DNA of 64,000 nucleotides from Streptomyces sp. Tu 3180. Lineage in GTDB: Bacteria > Actinomycetota > Actinomycetes > Streptomycetales > Streptomycetaceae. Positions 46,576 to 55,538 of this stretch are shown here, one piece after another (position 1 is the stretch's first letter; each line of letters begins with the position of its first letter). The translations under genes and the position numbers were made by a program. The notes under the pieces were generated by a model that searched no databases, was not told where the DNA came from, and saw only the letters and a list, made by a program, of their open reading frames with translations. The stretch spans positions 5,620,001 to 5,684,000 of the forward strand of contig NZ_WOXS01000002.1 of the NCBI RefSeq assembly GCF_009852415.1. The letters are read 5' to 3'.

Positions 46576-47790
46576 ATGTCTTCTGCATCTTCCGCAACGA
46601 ACGGCACGACGTCCGTCATCGTCGCGGGCGCCCGCACCCCGATGGGGCGGCTGCTCGGTTCGCTGAAGTCCTTCTCCGGAGCCGACCTCGGCGGCTTCGC
46701 GATCAAGGCCGCCCTCGACCGTGCGGGGATCGGCGGCGACCAGGTCCAGTACGTGATCATGGGGCAGGTGCTCCAGGCCGGGGCGGGGCAGATCCCGGCG
46801 CGCCAGGCCGCGGTCAAGGCCGGCATCCCGATGAGCGTCCCGGCGCTCACGATCAACAAGGTGTGCCTCTCCGGCCTCGACGCCATCGCGCTGGCCGACC
46901 AGCTGATCCGGGCCGGCGAGTTCGACGTGGTCGTCGCCGGCGGCCAGGAGTCCATGACCAACGCCCCCCACCTGCTGCCGAAGTCCCGCGAGGGCTTCAA
47001 GTACGGCGCGGTCCAGATGCTCGACGCCATGGCGCACGACGGTCTGACCGACTCCTTCGAGAACATCGCCATGGGCGAGTCCACCGAGAAGCACAACACC
47101 CGCCTGGGCATCGGCCGACAGGAGCAGGACGAGATCGCCGCCCTGTCCCACCAGCGGGCCGCCGCCGCCCAGAAGAACGGCGTCTTCGAGGCCGAGATCA
47201 CCCCGGTCGAGATCCCGCAGCGCAAGGGCGACCCGGTCCTGTTCAGCAAGGACGAGGGCATCCGCGGCGACACCACCGCCGAGTCGCTGGGCAAGCTGCG
47301 CCCCGCCTTCGCCAAGGACGGCACCATCACCGCCGGCTCCTCCTCGCAGATCTCGGACGGTGCGGCGGCCGTGGTCGTGATGAGCAAGGCCAAGGCGCAG
47401 GAGCTCGGACTGGACTGGATCGCCGAGATCGGCGCCCACGGCAACGTGGCCGGCCCGGACAACTCCCTGCAGTCGCAGCCGTCCAACGCGATCCTGCACG
47501 CCCTCAAGAAGGAGGGCCTGGAGGTTTCCGATCTCGACCTCATCGAGATCAACGAGGCGTTCGCCGCGGTCGCCGTGCAGTCAATGAAGGACCTCGGGGT
47601 TTCCGCCGAAAAGGTGAACGTCAACGGCGGTGCCATCGCCCTGGGGCACCCGATCGGCATGTCCGGCGCGCGGCTCGTGCTGCACCTGGCGCTGGAGCTG
47701 AAGCGGCGCGGCGGCGGGGTCGGCGCGGCGGCGCTGTGCGGCGGCGGCGGCCAGGGCGACGCGCTGATCGTGCGGGTCCCCAGGGCCTGA
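46576..47790 (+). CDS. Acetyl-CoA C-acetyltransferase (thiolase)
   Basis: Biosynthetic-type thiolase, 404 residues from ATG 46576. The nucleophilic Cys97 is in INKVCLSGLD, followed by NEAFAAV (about 325), the histidine in GGAIALGHPIGMSGAR and the second cysteine in ALCGGGGQGDA near the C-terminus. It condenses two acetyl-CoA to acetoacetyl-CoA or the reverse. A GTG at 46549 would lengthen the N-terminus by nine residues; I prefer the ATG behind GAAGGGGAT. meaB follows closely and may be co-transcribed. Confidence 0.95.
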   Translation: MSSASSATNGTTSVIVAGARTPMGRLLGSLKSFSGADLGGFAIKAALDRAGIGGDQVQYVIMGQVLQAGAGQIPARQAAVKAGIPMSVPALTINKVCLSGLDAIALADQLIRAGEFDVVVAGGQESMTNAPHLLPKSREGFKYGAVQMLDAMAHDGLTDSFENIAMGESTEKHNTRLGIGRQEQDEIAALSHQRAAAAQKNGVFEAEITPVEIPQRKGDPVLFSKDEGIRGDTTAESLGKLRPAFAKDGTITAGSSSQISDGAAAVVVMSKAKAQELGLDWIAEIGAHGNVAGPDNSLQSQPSNAILHALKKEGLEVSDLDLIEINEAFAAVAVQSMKDLGVSAEKVNVNGGAIALGHPIGMSGARLVLHLALELKRRGGGVGAAALCGGGGQGDALIVRVPRA

Positions 47791-47841
47791 GCCGGTTTTC
47801 TTCGCAGGTGTGCAGGGTCTTCTCTCGTGAACGGAGCTGTG

Positions 47842-48798
47842 ATGCAGGACGTCTCCACCCTGGTGGCCCAGGCCAGGGAGGGCAGGCCGCGGGCCGTGGC
47901 CCGGTTGATCTCCCTGGTGGAGGGGGCGTCCCCGCAGCTGCGGGAGGTCATGGCGGCCCTGGCGCCGCTCACCGGCAACGCGTACGTGGTCGGTCTGACC
48001 GGCTCGCCGGGCGTCGGCAAGTCGACGTCCACCTCGGCGCTGGTGACCGCGTACCGCAAACAGGGCAAGCGGGTCGGCGTCCTGGCCGTCGACCCGTCCT
48101 CCCCGTTCTCGGGCGGCGCCCTGCTCGGTGACCGCGTCCGGATGTCGGAGCACGCCTCCGACCCCGGTGTCTACATCCGCTCCATGGCCACCCGCGGCCA
48201 TCTGGGCGGCCTCGCCTGGGCCGCGCCGCAGGCCATCCGCGTGCTGGACGCGGCCGGCTGCGACGTGGTCCTGGTCGAGACGGTCGGCGTCGGCCAGTCG
48301 GAGGTGGAGATCGCCTCCCAGGCCGACACCTCCGTCGTCCTCCTGGCCCCCGGCATGGGCGACGGCATCCAGGCCGCCAAGGCCGGGATCCTGGAGATCG
48401 GCGACGTCTACGTCGTCAACAAGGCCGACCGCGACGGCGCCGACGCCACCGCCCGCGAGCTGAACCACATGCTCGGCCTCGGCGAGTCCCGGGCCCCCGG
48501 CGACTGGCGCCCGCCGATCGTCAAGACGGTCGCCGCGCGCCAGGAGGGCGTCGACGAGGTCGTCGAGGCGCTGGAGAAGCACCGCGCCTGGATGGAGGAG
48601 CGGGGCGTCCTGGCGGAACGCCGGCTGGCCCGCGCCTCCCGCGAGGTCGAGACGATCGCCGTCACCGCCCTGCGCGAACGCATCGGCGACCTCCACGGCG
48701 ACCGCCGGCTCGGCGCCCTGGCGGAACGGATCATCGCCGGCGAACTGGACCCGTACCGCGCGGCGGACGAACTGGTGGCGGGGCTGACGCAGGGCTGA
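47842..48798 (+). CDS. meaB: Methylmalonyl-CoA mutase-associated GTPase MeaB
   Basis: G3E-family GTPase that protects and reloads adenosylcobalamin mutases. 318 residues from ATG 47842 (GGAG 5 bases upstream; GTG 47827 is an alternative). P-loop GLTGSPGVGKSTSTSALV (about 48-65), Switch segment with VETVGVGQSE, and NKAD base-recognition motif (VYVVNKADRDGAD). A C-terminal dimerisation helix follows. Its partner in this window is IcmA, 8 kb away; a methylmalonyl-CoA mutase elsewhere is another likely client. Confidence 0.96.
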   Translation: MQDVSTLVAQAREGRPRAVARLISLVEGASPQLREVMAALAPLTGNAYVVGLTGSPGVGKSTSTSALVTAYRKQGKRVGVLAVDPSSPFSGGALLGDRVRMSEHASDPGVYIRSMATRGHLGGLAWAAPQAIRVLDAAGCDVVLVETVGVGQSEVEIASQADTSVVLLAPGMGDGIQAAKAGILEIGDVYVVNKADRDGADATARELNHMLGLGESRAPGDWRPPIVKTVAARQEGVDEVVEALEKHRAWMEERGVLAERRLARASREVETIAVTALRERIGDLHGDRRLGALAERIIAGELDPYRAADELVAGLTQG

Positions 48799-48890
48799 CG
48801 GCCCCGGCCGGCACCGGCCCGGTCCGCCGGCCGGTCCGGCGTTCGAGGACGGGGCCCGTCCGGGGCGGGACCGGGGGTCCGGGAGCGGCG

Positions 48891-48923
48891 GCCCCCGGCG
48901 GAAGGGGAAGGGGGGCCGGGGGC
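48891..48923. terminator. Terminator hairpin between meaB and the PepSY gene
   Basis: GCCCCCGGC (48891-48899) pairs with GCCGGGGGC (48915-48923) between convergent genes. The surrounding 160 bases are extremely GC-rich and contain further weaker pairings. Confidence 0.55.
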
Positions 48924-48960
48924 GGACGCCGTCCGTCCCCGGCCCCGCTCATCCGCGCCC

Positions 48961-49650
48961 TCAGTCGTCGTCCGAGTCGTCGCCCCCGTCGTCGTCACGG
49001 TCCGCCGTGACCTTTGCGTCGTCCGGGCCGACGCGCCAGTCCCGCTCGTCCCCGCCGGTCGCGCGGGTCTCGGCCTCCCAGCCCCGGTCACCGTCGTCGT
49101 CCAGGTCCACCGACGTCACCGTCCCCTTGGCGGCCGCCGCCCTCGCGGCCTCCCCGGCCGTCACCGACGTGCCCTTCAGTGCGGCCCGCACCTCGGCGAC
49201 GTCGTCGTCGCCGTCCTTCTGGGCGCCCAGGACCTCGCCGGTGGCCGGGTCGACGCGCACGCTGTGCCGGGTGTCGCCGCCGGCGAGGACGCCGACCTCC
49301 CAGACCGCCTTGCCGCCGTTGCCGTCGTCGTCCTCGTCGTCCAGTTCGGCGGAGACGGCCGTGCCCGGCGTGTGCCTCAGCGCGGCGGCGATGGCGTCGG
49401 CGGCGGTCACGTCGGAGGTGACGGCGACACGGGCGTCGTCGTCACCGTCCCGGTCGTCGGCGTCCTCACGCCCGCGGTCGTCGCGGTCGTCGTCCCGGTC
49501 GTCGTCGCGGGCCGTGTCGTCGTCCGTGCCCCGCGTCTGCGTCGCCCGTGTCGTCGGCGCGTCGTCCCCCGAGACCGCGAGGGCCGTCGCCGTGCCTCCT
49601 CCGACGAGGGCGGCGGCCGTGACGACGGCGATCACGATGTTGCGCTTCAT
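48961..49650 (-). CDS. Aspartate-rich secreted/lipid-side PepSY-domain protein
   Basis: 229 residues: an N-terminal signal-type helix (about 4-26, MKRNIVIAVVTAAALVGGGT), then an exceptionally acidic Asp/Arg stretch (DDDTARDDDRDDDRDD) and two PepSY-like domains (about 75-145 with AWEVGV-type WEVGVLAGGDTRHSVRVDPATGEVLG, and about 155-220), ending in another Asp run. No cysteine for a lipobox. The ATG at 49650 has GGAGG seven bases before it. Divergent from a two-component system; likely regulated by it. Cation binding is an inference from composition. Confidence 0.87.
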   Translation of the reverse strand: MKRNIVIAVVTAAALVGGGTATALAVSGDDAPTTRATQTRGTDDDTARDDDRDDDRDDRGREDADDRDGDDDARVAVTSDVTAADAIAAALRHTPGTAVSAELDDEDDDGNGGKAVWEVGVLAGGDTRHSVRVDPATGEVLGAQKDGDDDVAEVRAALKGTSVTAGEAARAAAAKGTVTSVDLDDDGDRGWEAETRATGGDERDWRVGPDDAKVTADRDDDGGDDSDDD

Positions 49651-49766
49651 GCGGGTTCCTCCCGGGTCGTTGCGTTCTCGACGCCTCCCAATCTCGCCGA
49701 CCGACGCTGAGGGGAGCCTGAAACCGCCTGAAGGGATCTTCAGCTTTCCTTTGCGACCCTGGGGGC

Positions 49767-50486
49767 ATGCGCCCACCCGTCACCCACCACCACCCCGCCG
49801 GAGGCGCTTCGCGCCGCCCCTTTCGGATCCTGATCGTGGAGGACGAGAAGCGCCTCGCCCTGTCGCTCGCCAAGGGGCTGACCGCCGAGGGCTACGCCGT
49901 GGACGTCGTCCACGACGGCCGGGAGGGGCTGCACCGGGCCACGGAGGAGACGTACGACCTGGTCGTCCTCGACATCATGCTGCCCGGCCTGAACGGCTAC
50001 CGGGTCTGCGCCGCCCTGCGCGCCGCCGGACACGACGTGCCGATCCTGATGCTCACCGCCAAGGACGGCGAGTACGACGAGGCCGAGGGCCTGGACACGG
50101 GCGCCGACGACTACCTCACCAAGCCGTTCTCGTACGTCGTCCTCGTCGCCCGGATCAAGGCGCTGCTGCGCCGCCGCCGGGGCGCGGGCGCCTCCCCGGT
50201 GCACGTGCACGGCGACCTCAAGGTGGACACCGCCGCCCGCCGGGTCTTCCTGGGCGAGGACGAGGTGGCGCTGACCGCTAAGGAGTTCTCCGTCCTGGAG
50301 CAGCTGGTGCTGAGGGCCGGCGAGGTGGTCTCCAAGCCGGAGATCCTGGAGCACGTCTGGGACTTCGCCTACGAGGGCGACCCGAACATCGTCGAGGTCT
50401 ACGTCAGCGCCCTGCGCCGCAAGCTGCGCGCCGGGCTGATCCGGACCGTGCGCGGCGCCGGGTACCGGCTGGAGACGGCGCCGTGA
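49767..50486 (+). CDS. OmpR/PhoB-family response regulator
   Basis: 239 residues. Receiver domain from RILIVEDEKRLAL, phospho-acceptor Asp69 (LVVLDIMLPGLNG) and KPF (about 112); C-terminal winged-helix domain with VALTAKEFSVLEQLV and DPNIVEVYVSALRRKLR. The stop overlaps the GTG of the kinase gene (GTGA), so both are made together. It faces the PepSY gene across 116 bases, the natural target promoter. Confidence 0.95.
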   Translation: MRPPVTHHHPAGGASRRPFRILIVEDEKRLALSLAKGLTAEGYAVDVVHDGREGLHRATEETYDLVVLDIMLPGLNGYRVCAALRAAGHDVPILMLTAKDGEYDEAEGLDTGADDYLTKPFSYVVLVARIKALLRRRRGAGASPVHVHGDLKVDTAARRVFLGEDEVALTAKEFSVLEQLVLRAGEVVSKPEILEHVWDFAYEGDPNIVEVYVSALRRKLRAGLIRTVRGAGYRLETAP

Positions 50487-51937
50487 GCCGGCTGTTCGGC
50501 TCGGTCCGGTCGCGGGCGACGCTCGGCGCGACCCTGGTGGTCGCCGTGGCCCTCGTCACGGCGGGGATCGCCGTCCTGCTGTCGCTGCGCTCCAACCTGA
50601 CCGCCGAGGCGGGCACCCAGGCGGAGCGCTCCGCGCGGGCGGTCGCCTCCGAGCTGGCCGCCGGGACGCCGTACGGCGGCCTGTCGGGGCTGGACGGCGA
50701 CGACGGCCCGGTGCAGATCCTCGACGAGGACGGCGGGCTGGTCGCGGCCAGCGAGGACCTGGAGCGGATCAGCGGCACGGCGACCGCCGAGGTGAGGCCG
50801 CGGCCGTCCGTCCCGGGCGGTGAGGACGACGACTCCGACGGCTCGGACGATTCCGGTGACGGGGACTCCGACGGCTCCGACGGCTCCGGCGAGGACCTCG
50901 ACCCCGGTGAGATCGCCCGCGAGACCACCTTCGGCAACGGCTCCGCGACGATCGACGGCGACACCGAGGACTACCGGTTCGCCGCCGTCGGCGTGGAGAC
51001 CCGCGACCGGGGCCGTCTCACCGTCTACGCGGGCGCCCCGCTCGCCGCCGAGCACAGCGCCGTGGACACCGCGCAGACCGCGATGCTCCTCGGCCTCCCG
51101 CTGCTGCTGGGCGTGGTGGCCGGCGTGACCTGGATGGTCACCGGGCGGGCGCTGCGGCCGGTGGAGGGCATCCGCCGGGAGATGGCCGCGATCACCGCCT
51201 CCGAGGACCTCGCCCGCCGCGTCCCGGAACCCGGCACGCACGACGAGATCGCCCGGCTCGCCCGCACCACCAACGAGACGCTCGCCGCGCTGGAGACGTC
51301 CGTGGAGCGGCAGCGGCGGTTCGTCGCCGACGCCTCGCACGAGCTGCGCAGCCCGATCGCCTCCCTGCGCACCCAGCTGGAGGTGGCCGCGGCCCACCCC
51401 GAGCTGCTCGACCTGGACGGTGCCGTCGAGGACACCGTGCGGCTCCAGCACCTCGCCGCCGACCTGCTGCTGCTCGCCCGGCTGGACGCGGGGGAGCGGC
51501 CCGCCGACGCCCTCGTCGACCTGGCCGCGCTGGCCCGGGAGGAGGCCGCGGGCCGGACGGGCGTGACGGTGGACACGGAGCCGGCGGAAGTGACCGGATC
51601 ACGGGGGCAGTTGGGACGGCTGCTCGCCAATCTGCTGGACAACGCCCGGCGGCACGCCCGGGAGAGGGTCACGGTGACCGTCCGGCGGGAGGGGGACCGG
51701 GTGGTGCTCGGCGTGGCCGACGACGGTGAGGGGGTGGCGGAGGCCGACCGGGAGCGGATCTTCGAGCGGTTCGTCCGGCTGGACGCCGCCCGCAGCCGCG
51801 ACGAGGGCGGCGCCGGGCTGGGCCTCGCCATCGCGCGGGACGTCGCCGTACGGCACGGCGGGACGCTCACGGTCGGGTCGGCGCCGACGGGCGGAGCCCT
51901 GTTCGAGCTCCGCCTGCCGCCCGCCGGGCGGGGGTGA
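50483..51937 (+). CDS. Sensor histidine kinase, partner of the PepSY-linked regulator
   Basis: 484 residues. Transmembrane helix 1 (about 12-35), an extracytoplasmic sensor of about 160 residues with an acidic Asp/Ser/Gly run (GEDDDSDGSDDSGDGDSDG), helix 2 (about 195-215), a HAMP domain, HisKA with His286 (FVADASHELRSPIASL) and HATPase with N-box NLLDNARRHA and G-box GGAGLGLAIARD. The acidic sensor run mirrors the Asp-rich PepSY protein encoded next door, suggesting divalent cation or cationic peptide sensing. Its stop is followed by 49 bases to a convergent MarR gene. Confidence 0.94.
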   Translation: MSRLFGSVRSRATLGATLVVAVALVTAGIAVLLSLRSNLTAEAGTQAERSARAVASELAAGTPYGGLSGLDGDDGPVQILDEDGGLVAASEDLERISGTATAEVRPRPSVPGGEDDDSDGSDDSGDGDSDGSDGSGEDLDPGEIARETTFGNGSATIDGDTEDYRFAAVGVETRDRGRLTVYAGAPLAAEHSAVDTAQTAMLLGLPLLLGVVAGVTWMVTGRALRPVEGIRREMAAITASEDLARRVPEPGTHDEIARLARTTNETLAALETSVERQRRFVADASHELRSPIASLRTQLEVAAAHPELLDLDGAVEDTVRLQHLAADLLLLARLDAGERPADALVDLAALAREEAAGRTGVTVDTEPAEVTGSRGQLGRLLANLLDNARRHARERVTVTVRREGDRVVLGVADDGEGVAEADRERIFERFVRLDAARSRDEGGAGLGLAIARDVAVRHGGTLTVGSAPTGGALFELRLPPAGRG

Positions 51938-51986
51938 CGGGCCCCGTCGGGGTTGTCGGGGTCCGTCCGGTCAGGGGGGCGGGTCC

Positions 51987-52463
51987 TCAGGGGCGTCCGC
52001 GCTGCCCGCGCAGGTGTTCCGCGATGGGCTTGAGGGCCTTGTCGAGTTCGGTGAGGGCCTCGGGGGCGAGCAGGTCGATGAAGTGCCGGCGCACGGACGC
52101 CACGTGGTGCGGCGCGACCTTCTGCATGGTCTGCATGCCGTGGTCGGTGAGGACCGCGTAGAGTCCCCGGCGGTCGGACTCGCAGTTCTCCCGCCGGACC
52201 AGGTCCGCGTTCTCCATCCGGGTGATCTGGTGCGAGAGGCGGCTCTTGGACTGCAGGGTGGCGGAGGCGAGGTCGCTCATCCGCATCCGCCGGTCCTCCG
52301 ACTCGGAGAGGTTCACCAGGATCTCGTAGTCGTTCATTGTCAGGCCGAACGGCTGCAGGTCCTTCTCGAGCTGGTAGGTCAACAGCCTGTTGACCTCCAG
52401 GTGGGTGCGCCAGGCGCACTGCTCCGCATTGGTCAGCCAGCGCGTGGCCGTCTCGGTCTCCAT
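51987..52463 (-). CDS. MarR-family transcriptional regulator
   Basis: 158-residue winged-helix regulator. DNA-binding part has LTMNDYEILVNLSESEDRRMR, SDLASATLQSKSRLSHQITRMENADLV and the beta-wing RRENCESDRRGLYAVLT. It has one cysteine (Cys133-like in RRENC) and another (CAWR) near the N-terminus. Start ATG 52463 with an AT-rich stretch (52464-52500) upstream that may be its own operator. The AIM24 genes lie just upstream on the same strand, separated by 96 bases. Target genes unknown. Confidence 0.92.
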   Translation of the reverse strand: METETATRWLTNAEQCAWRTHLEVNRLLTYQLEKDLQPFGLTMNDYEILVNLSESEDRRMRMSDLASATLQSKSRLSHQITRMENADLVRRENCESDRRGLYAVLTDHGMQTMQKVAPHHVASVRRHFIDLLAPEALTELDKALKPIAEHLRGQRGRP

Positions 52464-52559
52464 GAATGAAGTCTACCTAAGAAGTTGAAAGGCGAACTAA
52501 TGATGCTTCCGTGTGACGCTACGTGCACGCGTTCGACGTCACACTCCGCAGACTACCGC

Positions 52560-53360
52560 TCACAGCCCGAAGCGACGCTGGAGGTCTCCCAGCTGTCCGG
52601 GAAGGCGCGGTGTCCCGGACGGCTGCCCGGGTCCGCCCGGCGCCCCGCCGCCGGGCACCCCCGGCTGCTGCGGGGTGACCCCCGTGGCCTGCTCCGCCAT
52701 CAGGACCTCGGAGGACTGGAGCAGCACCGTGCCGGCTCCCACGAACTCGAACTGGTGCTCCTCGCCGGAGACCCCGCCGAGGCCCGTCATCGCACGTAGA
52801 CCGCCCAGCACACCGGTCATGTAGCCGTGGTCGTAGTGGTGGCACGGGGAGGGGCAGTCCGCCCACCCGACCAGCGCCTGCGGGTCCACCCGGATCGGGG
52901 GTTCCATGAACACCACCGGGCCGTTGGACGCGGCCACGAACTTTCCGGTTCCGATCAGGGTCAGGAAACCCGGCACGATCGACTGCTTCAGCGAGAGACT
53001 TGGCTGAAAACCGAGGAGGTTGCCCGAGCGAATGGTCAGGTTGCCGTCCTCCAGGTCGTACGAATTCACGTCGAAGGCCCGGTCGGCGAGGAGCATCTTG
53101 CCCGAGCCCTCCGCCACGACCCAGTCGCTCGCGTGCAGAGGCGAATGGAACGACGTGCGGACGAGCCGGTCGAGTCGGCCCTGCCCGATGCCGTTGAACT
53201 CGATCGAACCGTAGTAGGCGATCATCTTCCCCTTCTGCATGAACCACTGGGTGCCGCTGAGCTCCACGCAGAAGGTGTGGTGATCGACGTTGTCGTCGGA
53301 CGGCAGGGTCGTGGGGTCGAGGACCGTGGGGCCGGGGCCCGGGGTTCCGTAGGTGCTCAC
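52560..53360 (-). CDS. AIM24-family protein (third of three)
   Basis: 266 residues of the AIM24 (TIGR00266-like) double beta-helix family, whose function in bacteria is unknown. Repeated beta-strand motifs such as WFMQKGKMIAYYGSIEFNG, VVAEGSGKMLLADRA and LVGWADCPSPCHHYDHGYM are visible; an extra Pro/Gly-rich tail (GVPGGGAPGGPGQPSGTP) distinguishes it from its two neighbours. The GTG overlaps the preceding gene's stop (GTGA). Three cysteine/histidine residues in CPSPCHHYDH might bind metal. It probably acts with the two paralogues. Confidence 0.85.
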   Translation of the reverse strand: MSTYGTPGPGPTVLDPTTLPSDDNVDHHTFCVELSGTQWFMQKGKMIAYYGSIEFNGIGQGRLDRLVRTSFHSPLHASDWVVAEGSGKMLLADRAFDVNSYDLEDGNLTIRSGNLLGFQPSLSLKQSIVPGFLTLIGTGKFVAASNGPVVFMEPPIRVDPQALVGWADCPSPCHHYDHGYMTGVLGGLRAMTGLGGVSGEEHQFEFVGAGTVLLQSSEVLMAEQATGVTPQQPGVPGGGAPGGPGQPSGTPRLPGQLGDLQRRFGL

Positions 53361-54007
53361 AGCTTCTCCTCCGACGCCTGGACGTACACCGCACCGCTGC
53401 CGCTCAGCTCCAATTGGAACGCCTCGCCGGAGCCGCGGCCCACCATGTCCCGCCATCCGAGGGCCGTGGACAGCTTGTTGCGGACGTCGCCGTGGTGGGC
53501 GACGTAGGCCTGCGGGTCGACGTGCACCGGCCGCTGCGGGGTGATCGGGATCTCGATCACCCCGCCGTGGGCCATGACGGCGACGGAGCCGTGCCCCTTC
53601 AGCGTGGTCGTGAACAGCCCCTGCCCGGAGACCTGGCCCCGGACCATGCCCATCACCCCGCCCTGCGAGCCCAGGAACACCGTGCCCTGCTCCAGGGTGC
53701 CCTCGAAGGCCAGCAGCCGGTCCGCCTCGACGCACAGGGTGTCCCCGGCGAGGTCGATCACCTGGACGTGGTGGCCGCCGTGCCCGAACAGGACCGTGCC
53801 GCTGCCCTCGACGCTCATCAGGGGCGTGTCCTCGTTCGCCACGCGCCGGCCGATCATCGACATCAGCCCGCCCTGGCCGCCCGCCGTGTTCGGGGTGAAG
53901 CTCACCTCCCCCTTGTAGGCGAGCATCGCGCCGCGCTGGCTGAACAGCCGCCGGCCCGGCACCACGGTCGCCTCGACCATCTTCGCGTTGATCTCCCGGA
54001 AGGCCAT
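53357..54007 (-). CDS. AIM24-family protein (second of three)
   Basis: 216 residues, one AIM24 domain. Characteristic segments: RRLFSQRGAMLAYKGEVSF, PLMSVEGSGTVLFGHGGH, GQGLFTTTLKGHGSVAVM and the C-terminal GSGAVYVQASEEKL. Start ATG 54007, a single base after the previous stop. It is clearly homologous to the genes on each side: the motifs YVQ(P/A)SE and VDP.AYVAH.G..R recur in all. Confidence 0.88.
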   Translation of the reverse strand: MAFREINAKMVEATVVPGRRLFSQRGAMLAYKGEVSFTPNTAGGQGGLMSMIGRRVANEDTPLMSVEGSGTVLFGHGGHHVQVIDLAGDTLCVEADRLLAFEGTLEQGTVFLGSQGGVMGMVRGQVSGQGLFTTTLKGHGSVAVMAHGGVIEIPITPQRPVHVDPQAYVAHHGDVRNKLSTALGWRDMVGRGSGEAFQLELSGSGAVYVQASEEKL

Positions 54008-54008
54008 G

Positions 54009-54641
54009 TCAGACGTCCCCCGCGATCGTGTTCCGCTCACTGGGCTGCACGTAGACCAGTCCGTCGCCCTCGAAGCGGATCTGGAAGGCCTCGCCGCCGC
54101 CCTCACCGAGCAGGGTGCGGAAGGTGGCGCCGGACTGGAAGGACTGCCGCAGGTTCCCCTGGTGGGCCACGTAGGCGCCGGGGTCCACCGTCAGCGGGTA
54201 CTGCGGGCTGACCCGGAGCACCACCGCGGGGCCGTCCGACAGGAGCGCCGCCTGGCCGTGGCCCTCGACGGTCGTCGTGAACAGCCCGTTGCCCTGCGCG
54301 GCGCCGCGCGCCCCGGTGAAGGCGGTGCCGGTGCGCAGCCCGCCGTCGGTCGCCAGCAGGTTGCTCGACTCCACGTAGAGCTTGTCGCCCCGGAGTCCGA
54401 CCAGGTTGATCTCGGACGCGCGGTCCGCGAACCAGCAGGTCCCGTGCCCCTTCACCTCCATCACCGTCATCTGCTCGCCCGTCAGCCGCCGGGTCACCAT
54501 CCCGCGCAGGCCCTCACCGCCGCCGCTGAGCTTCTTGAAGGCCATGTCGCCGTCGTACGCGACCATGGAGCCGTTCTTCGCCTTCACGGCATCCCCGGTC
54601 ATGTCGACGGCGAGCACCTTGCTGCTCTGAAGTCGGAACAT
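54009..54641 (-). CDS. AIM24-family protein (first of three)
   Basis: 210 residues from ATG 54641 (MFRLQSSKVLAVDMTGDAV); a GTG two codons earlier is possible. One AIM24 domain with MTVMEVKGHGTCWFADRAS, GNGLFTTTVEGHGQAALL and GLVYVQPSERNTIAG. First gene of a three-gene unit with 1-base or overlapping junctions, so the trio should be made in equal amounts. It is divergent from the DUF3817 gene, with 253 bases between the starts. Confidence 0.88.
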   Translation of the reverse strand: MFRLQSSKVLAVDMTGDAVKAKNGSMVAYDGDMAFKKLSGGGEGLRGMVTRRLTGEQMTVMEVKGHGTCWFADRASEINLVGLRGDKLYVESSNLLATDGGLRTGTAFTGARGAAQGNGLFTTTVEGHGQAALLSDGPAVVLRVSPQYPLTVDPGAYVAHQGNLRQSFQSGATFRTLLGEGGGEAFQIRFEGDGLVYVQPSERNTIAGDV

Positions 54642-54894
54642 CGCCACGCTTGTGACGGTAGCCGCCCCTTTGCCCCGCCGACAGGTCCCGTGGGGGGAAC
54701 CGGACCCTGACCGGACCCCTACGGGCTACGGCGCCCGGAGCGTCCGGGGGATCCCGGGGAACCGCGGGTCGCCGGCTCCCGGGCCCCCCTCCGGCGGCCG
54801 CGGAGGGGATTTGCCACAATGGGCGGACGCTTGTGCGTGCGTTCACAAACCGTCAGACCGTCGACGCCGACGTCTCTCCCACCGAAGGTGATCC

Positions 54895-55239
54895 GTGGAC
54901 ATCAAGACCGCCACCGCCCTCCGCCGCCTCCGCCTGGTCTCGGGCCCCGAGGCGATCTCGTTCCTCGTCCTGCTCGTCTGCTCGGTCCTGAAGCGGACCA
55001 CGGACTTCAACGCCGTCCCGGTGATGGGCGCGGTCCACGGCTTCCTCTTCGTCCTGTACGTGCTCTTCTGGGCGGACGCCTGGAACCGCGCCAAGTGGTC
55101 GCTGAAGACCGCCGCCTTCTACTTCCTGATGTCGGTCCTGCCCACCGGCGGCTTCTTCGCCGAGCGCCGGCTCAAGCGCGAGGCCGAGGACGCGGTGATC
55201 GCCTCCCGCGCCCGCAAGGAAGGAGTGGTGAACGCGTGA
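54895..55239 (+). CDS. DUF3817 membrane protein (first copy)
   Basis: 114 residues with three predicted transmembrane helices (about 20-36, 44-64, 71-88) and a basic C-terminus. DUF3817 features: FAVHG-type GAVHGFLFVLYVLFWADAW and the ending FYFLMSVLPTGGFFAERRL. Start GTG 54895 behind GAAGGTGAT. The stop overlaps the next start (GTGA). A second DUF3817 gene lies 1 kb downstream. Function unknown. Confidence 0.85.
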   Translation: MDIKTATALRRLRLVSGPEAISFLVLLVCSVLKRTTDFNAVPVMGAVHGFLFVLYVLFWADAWNRAKWSLKTAAFYFLMSVLPTGGFFAERRLKREAEDAVIASRARKEGVVNA

Positions 55240-55538
55240 TCGTCGCCTTCTCCGTGACGCCGCTCGGCGTCGGCGAGGACGTGGGGGAGTACGTCGCCGA
55301 CGCCGTGCGGGTGGTCCGCGAGTCCGGACTGCCGAACCGCACCGACGCCATGTTCACCTCGGTCGAGGGCGAGTGGGACGAGGTGATGGACGTCGTCAGG
55401 CGCGCCGTCGCCGCGGTGGAGGCGCGGGCCCCGCGGGTCTCGGTGGTCCTCAAGGCCGACATCCGCCCCGGGGTGGAGGACGGGCTCACGTCCAAGGTGG
55501 AGACCGTCGAGCGGCACCTGGCGCGCGGCGCCGGGTAG
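55236..55538 (+). CDS. MTH1187/YkoF-type thiamine-binding family protein
   Basis: 100 residues, one ferredoxin-like domain of the DUF77 (thiamine-binding) family: MIVAFSVTPLGVGEDVGEYV near the start, then VRESGLPNRTDAMFTSVEGEWDEVMDVV. The fold binds thiamine or a pyrimidine precursor in characterised members. GTG start overlapping the DUF3817 stop implies tight coupling with a membrane protein, so a small uptake or sensing module is conceivable; that is inference. Confidence 0.85.
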   Translation: MIVAFSVTPLGVGEDVGEYVADAVRVVRESGLPNRTDAMFTSVEGEWDEVMDVVRRAVAAVEARAPRVSVVLKADIRPGVEDGLTSKVETVERHLARGAG

